A program made the translations under genes and the position numbers. Positions 16,486 through 22,892 of a stretch of 59,929 nucleotides of DNA are shown here, one piece after another. The notes beneath the pieces are model-generated. The model did no database searches. It saw only the letters and a list, made by a program, of their open reading frames with translations, and was not told where the DNA came from. Within the stretch, counting starts at the first letter, position 1, and each line of letters opens with the position of its first letter. Source of the DNA: Gemmatimonadaceae bacterium (GTDB taxonomy: Bacteria; Gemmatimonadota; Gemmatimonadetes; Gemmatimonadales; Gemmatimonadaceae). Where the stretch lies: the NCBI GenBank assembly GCA_016720905.1, contig JADKJT010000018.1, positions 1-59,929 of the forward strand, given 5' to 3'.

Positions 16486-16548
16486 GTGAGCCAGACATTT
16501 TCATCGGCGTAAACGGCTTCGACACCACCCTGGCCGCTGGCAAGCAGC
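16485..16548 (-). pseudogene. RhuM-family protein, N-terminal fragment beyond the IS insertion
   Basis: Reading the minus strand toward the IS gives GQGGVEAVYADENVWLT, which matches the RhuM segment just before its MMGLL helix (usual form 'VEVRLENETVWLTQKQMAELF'). Removing the IS joins it to 15346 at the TA target, with a TAG where the family has CAG (Gln). Upstream of about 16548 the sequence switches to an ADP-ribosylglycohydrolase tail, a further rearrangement junction. Confidence 0.6.
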
Positions 16549-16655
16549 TGGCCGGCGTGTACTACGGTGTGGATGGGATTCCGCAGGCGTGGCGCGAACG
16601 CGTGACACGCGCGGACGAGATCGTGGAAATGGCTGAGCGGTTGGCGCGCGGATAG
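16540..16655 (+). pseudogene. ADP-ribosylglycohydrolase, last ~38 codons only
   Basis: AGKQLAGVYYGVDGIPQAWR then ERVTRADEIVEMAERLARG, almost identical to the end of the gene at 6681-7609, and followed by the same 70-bp flank and a 47-nt repeat. The upstream gene body is missing and joined instead to rhuM sequence. Not functional; it marks a graft of one gene's 3' end plus repeat to a new place. Confidence 0.85.
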
Positions 16656-16726
16656 CGGGGTCCATTGATGGATCAAGCATGATTCCGCTCGGCTGTAAGC
16701 CGACCCATCCGGCAAGCAGCCATGCC
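16656..16726 (+). repeat. Copy of the ADP-ribosylglycohydrolase 3' flank (see 7610-7679)
   Basis: Nearly identical to 7610-7679, including a perfect CGGCT-GTA-AGCCG hairpin. It links the gene tail to repeat copy 5. Confidence 0.75.
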
Positions 16727-16773
16727 ATGCAATGATTCGATGATGGCGACCAAACCTTCTGGTCACGACGTTG
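16727..16773 (+). repeat. 47-nt structured repeat, copy 5
   Basis: Arm GCAATGATTCGATGATGGC, variable 16-mer GACCAAACCTTCTGGT and 3' arm CACGACGTTG. GACCA pairs with TGGTC, a stem unlike that of copy 1 in sequence but in the same position. Confidence 0.82.
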
Positions 16774-16812
16774 AAGGCGTCGCTCAGGGGCGCCAAACCC
16801 CTTTCCAGTTAA

Positions 16813-16827
16813 GTAGCACTATGCTAC
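16813..16827 (+). promoter_or_regulatory. Palindromic operator before mqsRA
   Basis: GTAGCA-CTA-TGCTAC is a perfect 6-bp inverted repeat with a 3-bp centre. A TATCTATTCT stretch just downstream could supply the -10. The position, 16 bp before the mqsR start, suits autoregulation by MqsA, which binds palindromes through its helix-turn-helix. Confidence 0.6.
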
Positions 16828-16842
16828 CTTATCTATTCTGTT

Positions 16843-17019
16843 GTGCTTGCTCGTCTCCCCCGGTACTCGCTGGATCGCGTTCAACAGCTGGTGGCAGCCG
16901 ACCGCTATCGCGTCACCGACAGCGCACGGCGAGGCGCCCTCGAGCTGGGCTTGGACGAATCTGATATCGTCGAGTGTGTGGCCGGGCTGACGGTGGTCAT
17001 CTCGTTCAAACGACTGTGA
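16843..17019 (+). pseudogene. mqsR: MqsR-like toxin with an internal deletion
   Basis: A 58-residue product. RYSLDRVQQLVAADRYRVTD then SARRGALELGLDESDIVECV matches the MqsR N-terminal half. It jumps directly to TVVISFKRL, the last MqsR strand (E. coli ...VLIVSFKEK). The middle 35-40 residues, with much of the active site, are missing without any stop or frameshift. Its TGA overlaps the mqsA GTG (GTGA), so the operon frame is preserved. The toxin is probably inactive while the antitoxin remains whole. Confidence 0.65.
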
Positions 17020-17459
17020 CAACATCCACGTTGAATCGCTGTCCTGAGTGCGGTGGCAACATCAAACGGACTCGCACAGTCGTCACCACGCGCGTCGGAC
17101 GGCGGGCGATTCCTGTCACTGGCAAGTTCTTGCAGTGTCAGGGCGAATGTCGAGAGGTCTACTTTGAACCGGGCGAGGCCAATGAAGTCTCGCAGCGCGC
17201 GGCAGAGATTGCGCGCACCGGCGATGGACTGCTCACCCCGCAGGAGATCCGCGACATTCGCCATCAGCACGATCTCACCCAGCAACAGTTCGAGCAGTTG
17301 CTCAACGTGGGGCCGAAGACCGTCGTCCGGTGGGAAAGGGGAACGGTCGTGCAAAACGCGGCCACCGATACCCTGCTGCGCCTGCTGCGCGATGTGCCGG
17401 CCGTCTATCGGCATCTCCGTCGTATACGCGACCTCGCAACCCCCGAGACTACACCGTAA
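17016..17459 (+). CDS. mqsA: MqsA-family antitoxin (YgiT zinc finger plus helix-turn-helix)
   Basis: A 147-residue two-domain antitoxin. N-terminal YgiT zinc finger: CPECGGNIKRTRTVV then FLQCQGECREVYF, supplying the paired Cys ligands (the second pair is spaced CQGEC). C-terminal XRE-like domain: LLTPQEIRDIRHQHDLTQQQ then FEQLLNVGPKTVVRWERGTV. It would bind MqsR and the palindrome at 16813-16827. The GTG at 17016 overlaps the upstream stop. Partial copies of this gene occur at 8905-9160, 12540-12615 and 19970-20056, all derived from this type. Confidence 0.88.
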   Translation: MTTSTLNRCPECGGNIKRTRTVVTTRVGRRAIPVTGKFLQCQGECREVYFEPGEANEVSQRAAEIARTGDGLLTPQEIRDIRHQHDLTQQQFEQLLNVGPKTVVRWERGTVVQNAATDTLLRLLRDVPAVYRHLRRIRDLATPETTP

Positions 17460-17544
17460 ACAAGGGGCGCTACTAAACGTCGAGATAGACGTTGACTGAC
17501 GCCGCCAGTCTGGACCAGGGTCGCGGGCGTTCGCATCGAACCGC

Positions 17545-17591
17545 CTGCAATGATTCGATGATGGCAGATCGTTCGCGAAATCACGAGGTTT
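17545..17591 (+). repeat. 47-nt structured repeat, copy 6
   Basis: Arm GCAATGATTCGATGATGGC, variable 16-mer AGATCGTTCGCGAAAT (GAT...ATC with inner TTCGCGAA) and CACGAGGTTT. The downstream 80 bp match those after copy 2, ending attgttaggagcATG. Confidence 0.8.
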
Positions 17592-17673
17592 GGAGAGCCA
17601 TCCTGCGGCCATGGCTGAGGAACGGCTACTGGCTGGCTGGCAGGCCGGACGGGGACGCCCTATTGTTAGGAGC

Positions 17674-17901
17674 ATGGATCTCTTGAACCGCATTTCCGTG
17701 GACGCCGACATTCGCTTCGGAAAGCCCTGTGTGCGCGGAACGCCTATTTCAGTGGGCGAGGTGCTGAGCTATCTGGCATCCGGGATGACAGAGACGGAGT
17801 TGCGCGAGGAGTTTCCGCAACTTGCCCATGAGGACATCCTTGCTCGCTTCGCCTTCGCGGCCGAGCGTGAGCGTCGCCTGCAGGTTATCCCGGCGGCGTA
17901 G
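17674..17901 (+). CDS. DUF433 antitoxin (VapB45-like)
   Basis: A 75-residue protein: RISVDADIRFGKPCVRGTPI then SVGEVLSYLASGMTETELRE, EFPQLAHEDILARFAFAAER and ERRLQVIPAA. A full DUF433 domain with the normal A..A..ER end. The ATG at 17674 has AGGAG at the usual spacing. Its TAG overlaps the GTG of the downstream DUF5615 toxin (TAGTG). It should pair with that toxin, which is frameshifted. Its last 25 residues reappear at 20056-20130. Confidence 0.88.
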   Translation: MDLLNRISVDADIRFGKPCVRGTPISVGEVLSYLASGMTETELREEFPQLAHEDILARFAFAAERERRLQVIPAA

Positions 17902-18215
17902 TGGTCCTTCGGTTACTCCTCGACGAGAACCTGTCGGAGCAGTTGGTTCGGGCGTTGGCGCCGCGATTCGCGGACTCACTGCATGTGAGGTTGCTCCGGA
18001 CTCGGCGGTGCTTCCGATCTCCAGCTTTGGAATCTGGCTATTGCTGAAGACCTGTGCTCGTCACGAAGGACGAGGACTTTGTGAAGCTCAGCGTACTGCG
18101 CGGGCCGCCGCCGAAGGTGATTTTGCTCAATGCCGGCAATGTCGCGAACTCCATTGTCTCGAACCTCATCTTGCAGAACGCAGCAGCGATCGAGGCATTC
18201 GGTTGCACATCCTGA
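17901..18215 (+). pseudogene. DUF5615 PIN-like toxin, frameshifted
   Basis: The start VVLRLLLDENLSEQLVRALA and APRFADSLHVR match DUF5615, with the LLDEN acidic motif. Pieces in other frames continue GGASDLQLWNLAIAED, then VTKDEDFVKLSVLRGPPPKV and ILLNAGNVANSIVSNLILQN, ending FGCTS at a TGA in 18213-18215. At least two indels, near 17990 and 18050, separate them. Repaired length is about 105-110 residues. All conserved motifs survive, so the damage is recent or a sequence error. Confidence 0.72.
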
Positions 18216-18309
18216 ACTCGGCGTCTTGGCGCTCGGCCTCGGCCCACGGTCGCGGTAGGCGGTACCTGCAGCGCCGATCCCGATGCGACAGGTGTTCGTT
18301 ACTTGAGAG

Positions 18310-18463
18310 TTGACGTCCGCGATGGCCTGGCGATCCAGCTGTCTCTCGACGAAGGAGCCGACGATGAAGCCTGAGTTGCGCTACGAGGTCGTCCTCTACT
18401 GGTCCGAGCCCGACGAGGCGTTCATCGCCGAGGTGCCGGAGCTGCCAGGCTGTGCGGCGGACA
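18310..18463 (+). pseudogene. hicA 3' end plus hicB 5' half, truncated
   Basis: The first part encodes DGLAIQLSLDEGADDEA, the C-terminus of HicA as at 27183. It overlaps the start MKPELRYEVVLYWSEPDEAF then IAEVPELPGCAAD of HicB, as at 27173-27391. Homology stops abruptly near 18463, where the sequence becomes the 3' end of the minus-strand gene 18466-19104. A remnant of a second hicAB operon. Confidence 0.75.
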
Positions 18464-18465
18464 TT

Positions 18466-19104
18466 TCAGGCCCCGCTGCCGACCGCCAGCAGACGCAGAT
18501 CGTGCTTCATGGCCTCGCGCTGTCTCGGGGCGGCGAGCAAGACGTCGACGGTGAGGATGGCCCCCCGGAGGATCGCTGACAGATCGTATATGCCGGACTC
18601 GTGCGCGACGGCCATGGCCTGTTGCGGGAGTGCTGCCTCAGCACGGAACTTCACGCGCGCACCGGCAGTACCCTTCGCCTCCGCGCTTTGCGCATGCTTC
18701 CACACCAGCCGCGCGAACTTCTTATCGCGAACGATCCTCGACAGGGCATAGCGACACAACGCGCCCTTGAACGGCTCCGGCCGAACGTCCAGCTCGGCCG
18801 CCATCATGTTCAATCGGTCCTCAAGCTCCAGCGAGATCCGCGCATTTTGCTCCTTCATTACCCGCTGTCGAGCCTCCTTGATCCGCGGCATGGATTGCGC
18901 CGGAACCGACACGGTGTTGTCGCACTGCAGGCACACGCCAACCAAGACATTCGGCACGCTCACTTTCGACTTTTCAAGCTTCAGGAGGCGGTACTGATAT
19001 TCGGTCTCCCGCATTGTCCCACAGTGCCGGCAGGTCGCTCGAGACCGATCCCCGGCACTGAGGAACCGAATCCTTTTCGGCGTCGGCGGAATGATGACCT
19101 TCAC
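18466..19104 (-). CDS. Zinc-ribbon protein, candidate antitoxin of an unrecognised pair
   Basis: A 212-residue protein from a GTG at 19104. Two CxxC pairs about 36 residues apart, ATCRHCGTMRETEYQY and VGVCLQCDNTVSVPAQS, resemble the YgiT/MqsA zinc finger. Then come a basic helical stretch (MPRIKEARQRVMKEQNARIS) and an Arg/Lys-rich second half (YALSRIVRDKKFARLVWKHA). I do not recognise a family for the whole. It lies 80 bp downstream of a small protein with its own promoter, so they may form a TA operon, an inference. The extreme 3' end lies at the hicB junction and may be altered. Confidence 0.6.
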   Translation of the reverse strand: MKVIIPPTPKRIRFLSAGDRSRATCRHCGTMRETEYQYRLLKLEKSKVSVPNVLVGVCLQCDNTVSVPAQSMPRIKEARQRVMKEQNARISLELEDRLNMMAAELDVRPEPFKGALCRYALSRIVRDKKFARLVWKHAQSAEAKGTAGARVKFRAEAALPQQAMAVAHESGIYDLSAILRGAILTVDVLLAAPRQREAMKHDLRLLAVGSGA

Positions 19105-19184
19105 GGAACGGCTAGTTCCTCTACTGGGCTGTGCAGTTGTTGTCGTCACGGAGCGACGTTCGAGAGGTTGAGGGACGCCTGATT

Positions 19185-19466
19185 TCAAGCCCGTGGGAAC
19201 TTGCTCTTGTGCACACTGATGAACATCGCCACGTCCGCCGGCAGCTCCACGAAGTAGAACCGAATGAACCACTGCTCCCCGGCCATCACCGGCTTCATCT
19301 CATGCTTCATGATGCTCGGATCTTCCGTCATTGGTTTGGCGGTGTACTGCCCGCCGTTACACCGGCTGATCAACCGCTTCACGTCCTCGACCGTGACCTG
19401 CCCGGTCGCCAGCAAGTTGTTTTCGGATATCGCCTCTCGGGCCTCCGACTCAAAGGCTTGAGTCAC
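19185..19466 (-). CDS. Small unknown protein, candidate toxin
   Basis: A 93-residue protein from a GTG at 19466 with GGAGG nine bases upstream. VTVEDVKRLISRCNGGQYTA is followed by SIMKHEMKPVMAGEQWFIRF and YFVELPADVAMFISVHKS. The strand-rich C-terminus (WFIRFYF.EL....MFISVHKS) recalls small ribonuclease toxins such as RelE or MqsR, without a clear match. A promoter with an inverted repeat lies directly upstream, and a zinc-ribbon protein follows on the same strand. Function unknown. Confidence 0.6.
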   Translation of the reverse strand: MTQAFESEAREAISENNLLATGQVTVEDVKRLISRCNGGQYTAKPMTEDPSIMKHEMKPVMAGEQWFIRFYFVELPADVAMFISVHKSKFPRA

Positions 19467-19479
19467 GCGGCACCTCCAA

Positions 19480-19509
19480 AGTGTACACCACTTGGGGTAC
19501 GATATGCAA
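19480..19509 (-). promoter_or_regulatory. Promoter and inverted repeat for the 19466 gene
   Basis: On the minus strand TTGCAT (19504-19509), an 18-base spacer and TACACT (19480-19485). The spacer and -10 hold AAGTGGTGTACACTT, whose AAGTG and CACTT ends are inverted, a plausible operator for self-repression. Confidence 0.5.
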
Positions 19510-19535
19510 GCGGCCGGAACGCGCGCTGATGGCAT

Positions 19536-19969
19536 GCTCGATCACGAGCCTTGGGGGACGGGCGTCAGTGAAGTTCCTCGTCATTGATTCACGTAATCGC
19601 ATCGGGTTGGCGCTTGCCACCGATGCGCGATTTCGGTAACAGTACGAAACTCGCCAGCGTCGCGCGCGCATTGGAACCCCGATAAAGCGAACGCCCCGAG
19701 GAGATCACTCTCCCCGGGGCGTGGAAGCCCGCTGGCCGTGCGCGCCGTTTCGGCATCTGTGTCGCGACCCATCGCTGGGTACGCCTGGCGGTACGCGACT
19801 TTCCGCCCTCAGCGTTCGGCTTCCCAATCGACTGCATGTAAGTTCCCGCTGCGCTGGAGCCGAGTCAAGGATCGCCCGCCCAACGGGAATGCGCTGATCA
19901 CCCAGAGCTCTTCGGCCTGCCCCTCAGCCATGCCGACGCCCATCAGTAGCGTGCACGCGCAAAACGACT
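19536..19969. other. Unassigned sequence with a strong hairpin
   Basis: About 430 bp with no recognisable protein. The only clear element is the hairpin at 19692-19721. Confidence 0.35.
19692..19721. terminator. Terminator-like hairpin
   Basis: CGCCCCG and CGGGGCG form a 7-bp stem, then an A-C mismatch, then GGAGA/TCTCC around a TCAC loop. No U-tract follows on either strand, so it may be a factor-dependent terminator or another structured site. Confidence 0.5.
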
Positions 19970-20130
19970 GTGACAACATCCACGTTAGATCACTGTCCTG
20001 AGTGCGGCGGAGATTGCGCGAACCGCCATGGGCTGCTGACACCGCAGGAGATCCGCGTGAGGACATCCTTGCCTGCTTCGCCTTCGCGGCCGAGCGCGAG
20101 CGTCGCCTGCAGGCAATCCCGGCGGCGTAG
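19970..20130 (+). pseudogene. Chimera of mqsA fragments and the 3' end of a DUF433 gene
   Basis: The GTG at 19970 and TTSTLDHCPECGGD copy the mqsA start. The sequence then skips most of the zinc finger to reach HGLLTPQEIR (another frame), and at about 20056 jumps to HEDILACFAFAAERERRLQ then AIPAA, the end of DUF433. Three pieces, none functional, again joined at internal positions. Confidence 0.75.
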
Positions 20131-20187
20131 TAGTGGCCGTTCGAGAGTTCTCGTTCGAAGCCGCAGAGCAGTAGACGGCGTCAGCGA

Positions 20188-20287
20188 TTGCGGTGAATGC
20201 AGACACAATCGCCGCAGTATTTGCGGTGAATATTGCATTTCGCGGAAAGGATCGTCATATTCACCGCATAGTTCACGGTGAATAAAG
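20188..20287 (+). promoter_or_regulatory. Operator cluster and promoter of the fic gene
   Basis: TTGCGGTGAAT occurs at 20188-20198 and 20221-20231, its inverse ATTCACCGCA at 20259-20268, and the near-palindrome TTCACGGTGAA at 20272-20282. A possible promoter is TTGCAT (20233-20238), 17 bases, CATATT (20256-20261). The last operator covers the ribosome-binding region, six bases before the ATG. This suggests tight self-regulation, possibly by the winged-helix tail of the Fic protein. Confidence 0.6.
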
Positions 20288-21436
20288 ATGCCCTACATCC
20301 ACGAACTTCCTGGTTGGCCACAACTCGCTTGGGACAGCAGCGCCCTGGAAGCGATACTGGCCAGCGTCCGTCACCGGCAAGGTCTCTTGCTGGGCAGCAT
20401 GGCGACGCTGGGCATCGAGCTGCGCGCTGAAGCAAGCTTGGTGGTGCTGACTAACGATGTGGTCAAATCTTCGGCGATCGAGGGAGAGGTGCTCCCCTCA
20501 AGCGAAGTACGCTCGTCGATTGCTCGTCGGCTCGGACTGGACATCGGTGGCCTGAGCCAGCCGAGTCGCGCCGTTGAAGGGATTGTCGAGATGATGCTCG
20601 ATGCCACCCAGCGGTATGACGAACCGCTCAGTAGTGAACGGCTCTTTGGCTGGCATGCCGCGCTCTTTCCGACCGGGCGTCGAGGTGCGCGACGGATTAC
20701 GGTGGGTGCGTGGCGCACCGCGGCTTCCGGTGCGATGCAGGTGGTCTCGGGACCGATCGGTCGCGAACACGTACACTTTGAAGCGCCGGTCGCCGACCGT
20801 CTCGAGCGTGAGATGACGCAGTTCATCGACTGGTTCAACGCACCGGTCTCCATCGATCCGGTGCTCAAGGCGGCACTCGCGCACTTTTGGTTTGTCACGA
20901 TCCATCCGTTCGAGGATGGCAACGGCCGCATCGCGCGAGCGATTGCCGACATGTCGCTGGCGCGTGCGGACGGCGCCAGGGAACGGTGCTACAGCATGTC
21001 ATCGCAGATCGAGTCGGAGCGACGGGAATACTATCGGCAGTTGGAGGCGGCGCAGCGCGGCACCCTCGACGTGACCGAGTGGCTGGCGTGGTTTCTTGGA
21101 TGCCTCGATCGGTCCGTGCAGGGGGCCGCGGATATTCTTTCGTCTGTGCTGTACAAAGCCGAGCTCTGGCGGCGCATCAATCGCCACCCGGTGAACGATC
21201 GGCAGCAGCTGATCATCAATAGAATGCTTGGTGACTTTCAGGGATTTCTGACGACGTCCAAGTATGCGACACTGGCGAAGTGCTCCGAAGACACGGCATT
21301 GCGGGATGTGCGCGAGCTCTTGGAGTGGGGCGCACTGGTGAAGAATGCGAGTGGCGGGCGGAGTACGAGCTATCGGTTGGCGGATATGGACTCATCGCGG
21401 AGCCCCGACCTTGCTGCTTCTCAAACCGTCCGGTAA
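20288..21436 (+). CDS. Fic family protein (DUF4172-Fic-winged helix)
   Basis: A 382-residue AMPylating enzyme (transfers AMP or another nucleotide group to a target hydroxyl). The N-terminal DUF4172-like helices start YIHELPGWPQLAWD. An inhibitory motif SSAIEGE (about 61-67) would block the ATP site, class II style. The catalytic Fic motif HPFEDGNGRIAR (about 206-217) has all consensus residues. The C-terminus holds a winged-helix-like region (TTSKYATLAKCSEDTALRDV, ending STSYRL). It stands alone with its own operator cluster; such solitary Fic proteins often behave as self-contained TA modules. Apparently intact. Confidence 0.92.
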   Translation: MPYIHELPGWPQLAWDSSALEAILASVRHRQGLLLGSMATLGIELRAEASLVVLTNDVVKSSAIEGEVLPSSEVRSSIARRLGLDIGGLSQPSRAVEGIVEMMLDATQRYDEPLSSERLFGWHAALFPTGRRGARRITVGAWRTAASGAMQVVSGPIGREHVHFEAPVADRLEREMTQFIDWFNAPVSIDPVLKAALAHFWFVTIHPFEDGNGRIARAIADMSLARADGARERCYSMSSQIESERREYYRQLEAAQRGTLDVTEWLAWFLGCLDRSVQGAADILSSVLYKAELWRRINRHPVNDRQQLIINRMLGDFQGFLTTSKYATLAKCSEDTALRDVRELLEWGALVKNASGGRSTSYRLADMDSSRSPDLAASQTVR

Positions 21437-21524
21437 GGCGAACGCCCACTTCCCGCGGCGCTGGGACGATGTGGTGACGCTGCTCGCGGGAATCCGGTGA
21501 AGCACCTTCGGCATCGTTATCGTC

Positions 21525-21743
21525 ATGCTCTATCGCGATCACGAGCCACCGCACTTTCACGCGACCTATGCCGAATTCGAAATCATCGTCGGGATCACGG
21601 ACGGCCTCGTGACCGGCCGCTTCCCGCGACGGGCACTGGTGCATGTGCTCGAATGGTGGGAACTTCATAGGCAGGAGCTGTTGGCAAACTGGGAACGCGC
21701 GCGCTCTCTCGTTCCGCTCGAACCTATTCCCTCATTGGAGTAG
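21525..21743 (+). CDS. DUF4160 protein
   Basis: A 72-residue protein: MLYRDHEPPHFHATYAEFEI then IVGITDGLVTGRFPRRALVH and VLEWWELHRQELLANWERAR. The 'Y..DH.PPHFH......E......G...G..P......V..W...H..EL..NW' layout is DUF4160. DUF4160 and DUF2442 genes are widely found side by side and considered TA-like, without proven chemistry. The DUF2442 partner follows within 26 bp. Confidence 0.85.
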   Translation: MLYRDHEPPHFHATYAEFEIIVGITDGLVTGRFPRRALVHVLEWWELHRQELLANWERARSLVPLEPIPSLE

Positions 21744-21768
21744 CGATGTAACGTCGCGAGGAGCATGT

Positions 21769-22005
21769 GTGCTGCACGTGGTCGATATGCGAGTGCTGCA
21801 GGACTGCCGGATCTGGCTCCGCTTCAACGACGGTGTCGAAGGCGTTGCCGACCTCGCACAGTCGCTCGACGGCCCGGTGTTTGAGCCGCTCCGCGATCCG
21901 GAGGTCTTTGCCAACGCGCGGCTCGATCCGGAGCTGCGCACCGTGGCGTGGGCGAATGGTGCCGACCTGGCACCGGAGTTCCTGCACGCGCTGGTGACCT
22001 CCTGA
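21769..22005 (+). CDS. DUF2442 protein
   Basis: A 78-residue protein from a GTG with GAGGAG just upstream: VLHVVDMRVLQDCRIWLRFN, then DGVEGVADLAQSLDGPVFEP and TVAWANGADLAPEFLHAL. The 'V......L.V.F.DG..G..DL.......F..L.D...F....D....TV.W..GADLAPE.L' pattern is DUF2442. It is the likely partner of the DUF4160 gene; both appear intact. A second, damaged DUF4160/DUF2442 set lies at 27825-28506. Confidence 0.85.
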   Translation: MLHVVDMRVLQDCRIWLRFNDGVEGVADLAQSLDGPVFEPLRDPEVFANARLDPELRTVAWANGADLAPEFLHALVTS

Positions 22006-22070
22006 CGCACGGAAGCAACGACATCAGACCCTACAGGGCCCAGTAACGACGGACATCGTCATGCGCTATC

Positions 22071-22892
22071 ATGATCATGAGTCAACCACAACGCTTCGCC
22101 GATCGGCGTGTGCCATTCGCGTTCACCAAGTGGTACCTCGACGGCGTCAATGAAGGCGGTGACGTGTGCACCATGTACTGCACACACTTGGAGGTCGGGG
22201 ACCTCGCACTGACCTGGCACGCCGTCGCCGACTACCCCGTAACCGGCGAACCGCAACAGCGCTGGAGCCTTGCACGGGTGGCCGCACCCGAGTTGGTCGG
22301 CGCGCGACTGATCTGGGAGGCCCCTGCGCTCGACCTGTCGCTGGTGATGGACCCGTTCGACCGTCCTCGCGATGTGCGCCTGCTGGACCGGGCCGACGGA
22401 GCGGTGGCGTGGCACGGCGCCACCATGGCCGCGAACCTGCGGCTTGAGCGACCCGGGCAACCGGTGTTTGCGGGTGCCGGATACGCCGAGTGCCTCTCGC
22501 TCACGATCCCTCCGTGGCAGCTGCCGATTGACACCATGGAGTGGGGGCACTGGATGTCGGATGATCGGGCCCATGCCAGCACGTGGTTTCGCTGGCGCGA
22601 CACCCATCCACTCGACCGCGTGATCGAGGATGGCGGTGACGCCGCGTCCGTCGTGATCGATGGCGCGCGCATCACGACGGCGAACAGTGCGCTCGAGATC
22701 TCGCGCGAACGACCGCTTGAGCGACGGTCGTTGCGGGATATCATCCGCGCGATTCCGCTGGTTTCGCGCGTCGTGCCGGAACGTCTGCTGGGACTCGTGG
22801 AAACCACCTGGGTGGGGCGCGGCATACGCCGCGACGCCGACGGATCGACGCACGAGGGATGGGCCATTCGGGAAACGGTGCGCTTTCGATGA
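22071..22892 (+). CDS. CrtC/AttH-like beta-barrel protein
   Basis: A 273-residue protein, cytosolic by sequence. TKWYLDGVNEGGDVCTMYCT, AVAWHGATMAANLRLERPGQ, AGYAECLSLTIPPWQLPIDT and EWGHWMSDDRAHASTWFRWR suggest the double lipocalin-like fold of the hydroxyneurosporene synthase/AttH group, where a GYAE...PWxxP turn and W/H-rich strands line a hydrophobic pocket. A lipid or carotenoid substrate is plausible but not shown. Its TGA overlaps the next ATG, so it is in one operon with a membrane protein carrying lipid-modifying domains, which supports a lipid role. An ATG at 22077 is equally possible. Confidence 0.6.
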   Translation: MIMSQPQRFADRRVPFAFTKWYLDGVNEGGDVCTMYCTHLEVGDLALTWHAVADYPVTGEPQQRWSLARVAAPELVGARLIWEAPALDLSLVMDPFDRPRDVRLLDRADGAVAWHGATMAANLRLERPGQPVFAGAGYAECLSLTIPPWQLPIDTMEWGHWMSDDRAHASTWFRWRDTHPLDRVIEDGGDAASVVIDGARITTANSALEISRERPLERRSLRDIIRAIPLVSRVVPERLLGLVETTWVGRGIRRDADGSTHEGWAIRETVRFR

